A stretch of 23,264 bases of DNA, taken from positions 1-23,264 of the IMG/VR virus record IMGVR_UViG_3300006789_000172. One strand, written 5' to 3'. The first letter of the stretch is position 1. Every line of letters starts with the position of its first letter. Position numbers and translations under genes: made by a program. Source of the DNA: a virus. Shown here one piece after another: positions 20,975-23,264 of this stretch. The notes beneath the pieces were generated by a model. That model did no database searches. It was not told the origin of the DNA and saw nothing but the letters and a program-made list of their open reading frames with translations.

Positions 20975-22738
20975 TTAATGTGTTTCACTCCAGTTATCTC
21001 CTATGCTATACTCACCGTCCAACGGACACATGAGATGGAACGCTTCCCCTGCTTTACGGATACACTCCACGCCCAGACTTCCTACATCTTCTGCCTGATC
21101 TTCGCGTACTTCTAATTGCCATTCGTCATGGACATTAGCAACAAATTTAGCGTCGTATCCTTTTTCTTTAATTAATTTATCAAACCTGATCAGGACTTCC
21201 TTCATTGCGACAGCTCCTGCGCTTTGCAACAGTGTATTCAGTGCAGCATACTCACTGCGAATAAGGATCTTTCTTCCGTCTAATCCTTTGAGGTAGCCTC
21301 GTCCAGCCGCCACCGACACTCTCTTCTTGAGCGTCTCAAATGTTCGCAGATTATAAAGGAAACGTCGTTTAAGCTCTTCTCCATCTGCTGCGCTTCCTCC
21401 AACCACTGATCCAATTTTCTTATTTCCTGCACCGTAAATGAGGGCATAGATGAATGTCTTCGCCTGATTTCTCGATTCAAGTCCTGCAAGTTTTTGATTA
21501 GTGGTGTGTATATCTCCGTTAATGATTTCATTTATATAATCCTTGTCTTTCATATAGTGGGCCAGCATTCTTAGCTCTAGTCCACTAGCATCTATACCTA
21601 CAAGCTTGTATCCTTCATCCACTGTCCAACATTCTCGGCATTCTTTTCCATAAGGGGAAGCAGCATTCGGAACCTGGGCCATGTTGGGGCGCATGTGTGT
21701 CATACGTCCCGTGATTGCACCAGTAGATTTTATAAAACCGTGTACTCTGCCGTCCTCCTCGTCAATTGCATCTAACCAAGAATCAACTTGAGCAATCCTT
21801 TTCTGTACCAGAAGATACTCCGCTATCAGTGCCGCCTCTGGTATCCCCTTCACTCCCATCAATACTTTCTCGTCAACGATAGGCCTGCCATGCTCCGTAA
21901 ACTTCTCTGGCTTCCATCCAAACTCTTGCAGGTACTGTCCTATCTGAAGCCTAGAGCCTAGATTAAAGTCGATTGTCTTGTATCTTTTAATAGGTTCTAG
22001 TGTATTCTTAGTGACAGCTTGTTCGTATTCCTCGTTGGTTAGTCTGCCTCCTTTCGCAACACGGCTAATCGCTCCGTCCTTTTTACGCTTGGGAATTAAA
22101 ACAATCTCTTCTATCTTGGGTTTGAAGATCTTTCTAACTTCTTCTTCTATCTCTGCCAAGCGTTCCCTTAGTTCTGCTAATAAAATGTTTGCCTTCTTCT
22201 GGTCAAGGAGGAAGCCATCTTTTCGCTGCTTCTCCAAGATACGGGAAACCTCATGCTCTAGTGTAACTGACTGCACAGAGAAGCCGCGCCCTTCTTGCTG
22301 CAAGTATTTAAAGACGGCTAAGTTTAATTCAACATCCCTGATACAATACTCTAACATTTTAGATGAATACTTATCGTACTCGTCAAATGTAATCTTAGGA
22401 AAGTTTAATCGTGACGGCGCTCCCCATGTTGCCAAAGCGTGTGCGTTAGGGCCGCCTCTAGTTGGATTGAAAAGCCTCGATAGAACCAGCGTGTCTACAA
22501 CTTTGGTATTTCCATTGGCTACTTTCCTTCCTGTTAGTTTCTCAATTACAGGAATGTCAAAGCCTAAGATATTGTGTCCTACTAAATAGTCACTAGCTTC
22601 CAGAAGATCACACCCTTCTGAAATCTGCTCTGGCCCATAAGTATATAGCTGTCCACTGTCAACATCTTTTGCGACTATGCACCAGATCTTAGACGGTGTA
22701 AGAGAGTTTGTCTCAATATCAAATACTAATCTTGTCAT
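20975..22738 (-). CDS. Family A DNA polymerase with 3'-5' exonuclease (T7-like)
   Basis: The 587-aa replicative polymerase has an N-terminal proofreading domain: Asp7 and Glu9 in FDIETNSL (Exo I), Asp61 in GHNILGFDIP (Exo II), Tyr131 and Asp135 in YCIRDVEL (Exo III). The polymerase domain has motif A (Asp383, GIDASGLELR), motif B on the O-helix (Arg423, Lys427, Tyr431, Tyr435; RNQAKTFIYALIYGAG) and motif C (His537-Asp538, VANVHDEWQ). It is shorter than T7 gp5 (704 aa), with no obvious thioredoxin-loop insertion, and has no 5'-3' exonuclease domain. The residue equivalent to E. coli Phe762 is Tyr431, as in T7. It lies four bases downstream of the helicase gene, in the order seen in T7-like replisomes. 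Confidence 0.95.
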   Translation of the reverse strand: MTRLVFDIETNSLTPSKIWCIVAKDVDSGQLYTYGPEQISEGCDLLEASDYLVGHNILGFDIPVIEKLTGRKVANGNTKVVDTLVLSRLFNPTRGGPNAHALATWGAPSRLNFPKITFDEYDKYSSKMLEYCIRDVELNLAVFKYLQQEGRGFSVQSVTLEHEVSRILEKQRKDGFLLDQKKANILLAELRERLAEIEEEVRKIFKPKIEEIVLIPKRKKDGAISRVAKGGRLTNEEYEQAVTKNTLEPIKRYKTIDFNLGSRLQIGQYLQEFGWKPEKFTEHGRPIVDEKVLMGVKGIPEAALIAEYLLVQKRIAQVDSWLDAIDEEDGRVHGFIKSTGAITGRMTHMRPNMAQVPNAASPYGKECRECWTVDEGYKLVGIDASGLELRMLAHYMKDKDYINEIINGDIHTTNQKLAGLESRNQAKTFIYALIYGAGNKKIGSVVGGSAADGEELKRRFLYNLRTFETLKKRVSVAAGRGYLKGLDGRKILIRSEYAALNTLLQSAGAVAMKEVLIRFDKLIKEKGYDAKFVANVHDEWQLEVREDQAEDVGSLGVECIRKAGEAFHLMCPLDGEYSIGDNWSETH

Positions 22739-22742
22739 ATCT

Positions 22743-23264
22743 TTAACTGAGATTTAAAGAAACCTCTGTCTCCTCTTCATTAGAAAACATAATATCATCT
22801 GAATCCATTTCACTCAAACGGCCCGTGATCCTGTCGTACACCAAATGTGTTGCAATCCCAACGTCTCCAGTATATCGGGATTTCAATATCCTGATCCTGG
22901 TTGTGTTCGCTTCTACAGGATCATCTGATTGTTGGTTACGCTCCAGTGAGATTACACAATCAGACAACTGAGCTATGCTTTGAGAACCTCTCAAATGAGA
23001 GAGGCTTGTCTCAACCCCGTTCTCATGTCCACGATTACCATCTATCCTGCGTAAGTGAGATACCAATATAATCCCTGCCCCTGTTTCTTCTACTAGCGAT
23101 CTAAGCCTAGTCATTATATTATCTATGGATCTTCTCTCGTCACCAGAAGCCAGAGAAGAAACAAGCATGTGAAGATGGTCAACCACTACCCATTTACAGT
23201 CACACCCGACGATCATAAACCGAAGCTTTGAAAAGATTTCATCTATGTCATTCGTTCCAAAGTG
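22743..23264 (-). CDS. Replicative DNA helicase, DnaB/T7 gp4 family (3' part only)
   Basis: The frame is open to the window edge, so the ATG at 23216 is internal; 173 C-terminal residues are visible. The Walker B strand reads KWVVVDHLHMLVSS, the motif 3 strand GAGIILVSHLRR ends in Ser-His, and the motif 4 region RGSQSIAQLSDCVISLER with RIRILKSRYTG carries the basic residues used across subunits for ATP hydrolysis. This is the RecA-type motor that unwinds the phage fork 5'-3' as a hexamer. Walker A and any primase domain lie outside the window, so whether it is a gp4-like primase-helicase cannot be told. The acidic C-terminal tail (SNEEETEVSL) resembles tails that contact the polymerase in T7. 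It is the most upstream visible gene of the leftward block. Confidence 0.9.
   Translation of the reverse strand, partial: HFGTNDIDEIFSKLRFMIVGCDCKWVVVDHLHMLVSSLASGDERRSIDNIMTRLRSLVEETGAGIILVSHLRRIDGNRGHENGVETSLSHLRGSQSIAQLSDCVISLERNQQSDDPVEANTTRIRILKSRYTGDVGIATHLVYDRITGRLSEMDSDDIMFSNEEETEVSLNLS

Noticed and set aside
21280-21531. 83-aa frame on the minus strand inside the polymerase gene
   Set aside because: It lies in another frame within motifs B to C of the polymerase, with no own ribosome site or known family.
21978-22589. 203-aa open frame on the plus strand across the DNA polymerase gene
   Set aside because: It is antisense to the conserved exonuclease and N-terminal polymerase region, has Ser/Leu-rich composition without domains, and lacks a plausible operon.

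Overview
The window reads as part of the genome of a tailed, podovirus-like lytic phage, most likely a marine one infecting a Gram-negative host and quite possibly assembled from a metagenome. The evidence is a T7-type replication block (DnaB/gp4-type helicase, family A DNA polymerase with 3'-5' exonuclease, PD-(D/E)XK exonuclease, T7-type endonuclease I), a run of large internal-virion/ejection proteins, a GTA-type three-TM holin and a B12-dependent ribonucleotide reductase. Base composition is AT-rich and genes are packed with ATGA or few-base junctions. Cobavirus/Zobellviridae-like (SIO1-like) or HMO-2011-like marine phages are the comparisons that come to mind. That placement is recall, not a search result. 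No RNA polymerase, integrase, terminase, portal or capsid gene is in the window.

Layout. Positions 1-10801, plus strand: a gp14-like partial gene, a protein with a cationic amphipathic N-terminus, a small acidic protein, a 900-aa protein and a 1942-aa giant. By position and character these are the internal core/ejection proteins that enter the cell with the DNA. The giant has a modular C-terminal third: a methyltransferase-like domain, an unknown domain and a terminal RNNNP-type muralytic-like domain, separated by copies of a short ED-x-x-RLQ linker. Positions 10803-14717, plus strand: a small acidic protein, then two overlapping genes for proteins with signal peptides. One is mostly an Asn/Thr low-complexity tract; the other combines a NIDO-like domain, five 22-residue Cys repeats and a long acidic stretch. 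Positions 14719-15642, plus strand: a membrane-anchored coiled-coil protein and the holin, apparently a lysis cassette without a separate endolysin.

Positions 15653-23264, minus strand: the replication and nucleotide-metabolism operon, transcribed toward the structural genes. In transcription order it holds helicase (cut by the window edge), DNA polymerase, two small winged-helix/HTH proteins, a resolvase-like PD-(D/E)XK nuclease, a Cas4-like exonuclease, a small hypothetical gene, a 40-aa ORF, endonuclease I (which appears to start at ATT), an 85-aa acidic protein, a basic 52-aa peptide, class II RNR and two small genes. The two transcription units converge with only 10 bp between their last stop codons.

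Together the minus-strand genes would copy phage DNA, degrade host DNA and resolve branches while RNR supplies dNTPs. The plus-strand genes build the injection apparatus and lyse the cell. The least explained part is the pair of exported proteins at 11063-14717, followed by the modular tail of the 1942-aa ejection protein. No tRNA, CRISPR array, insertion sequence or convincing promoter was seen. After the endonuclease I gene and the 40-aa ORF are added, no stretch over 300 bases lacks a gene.
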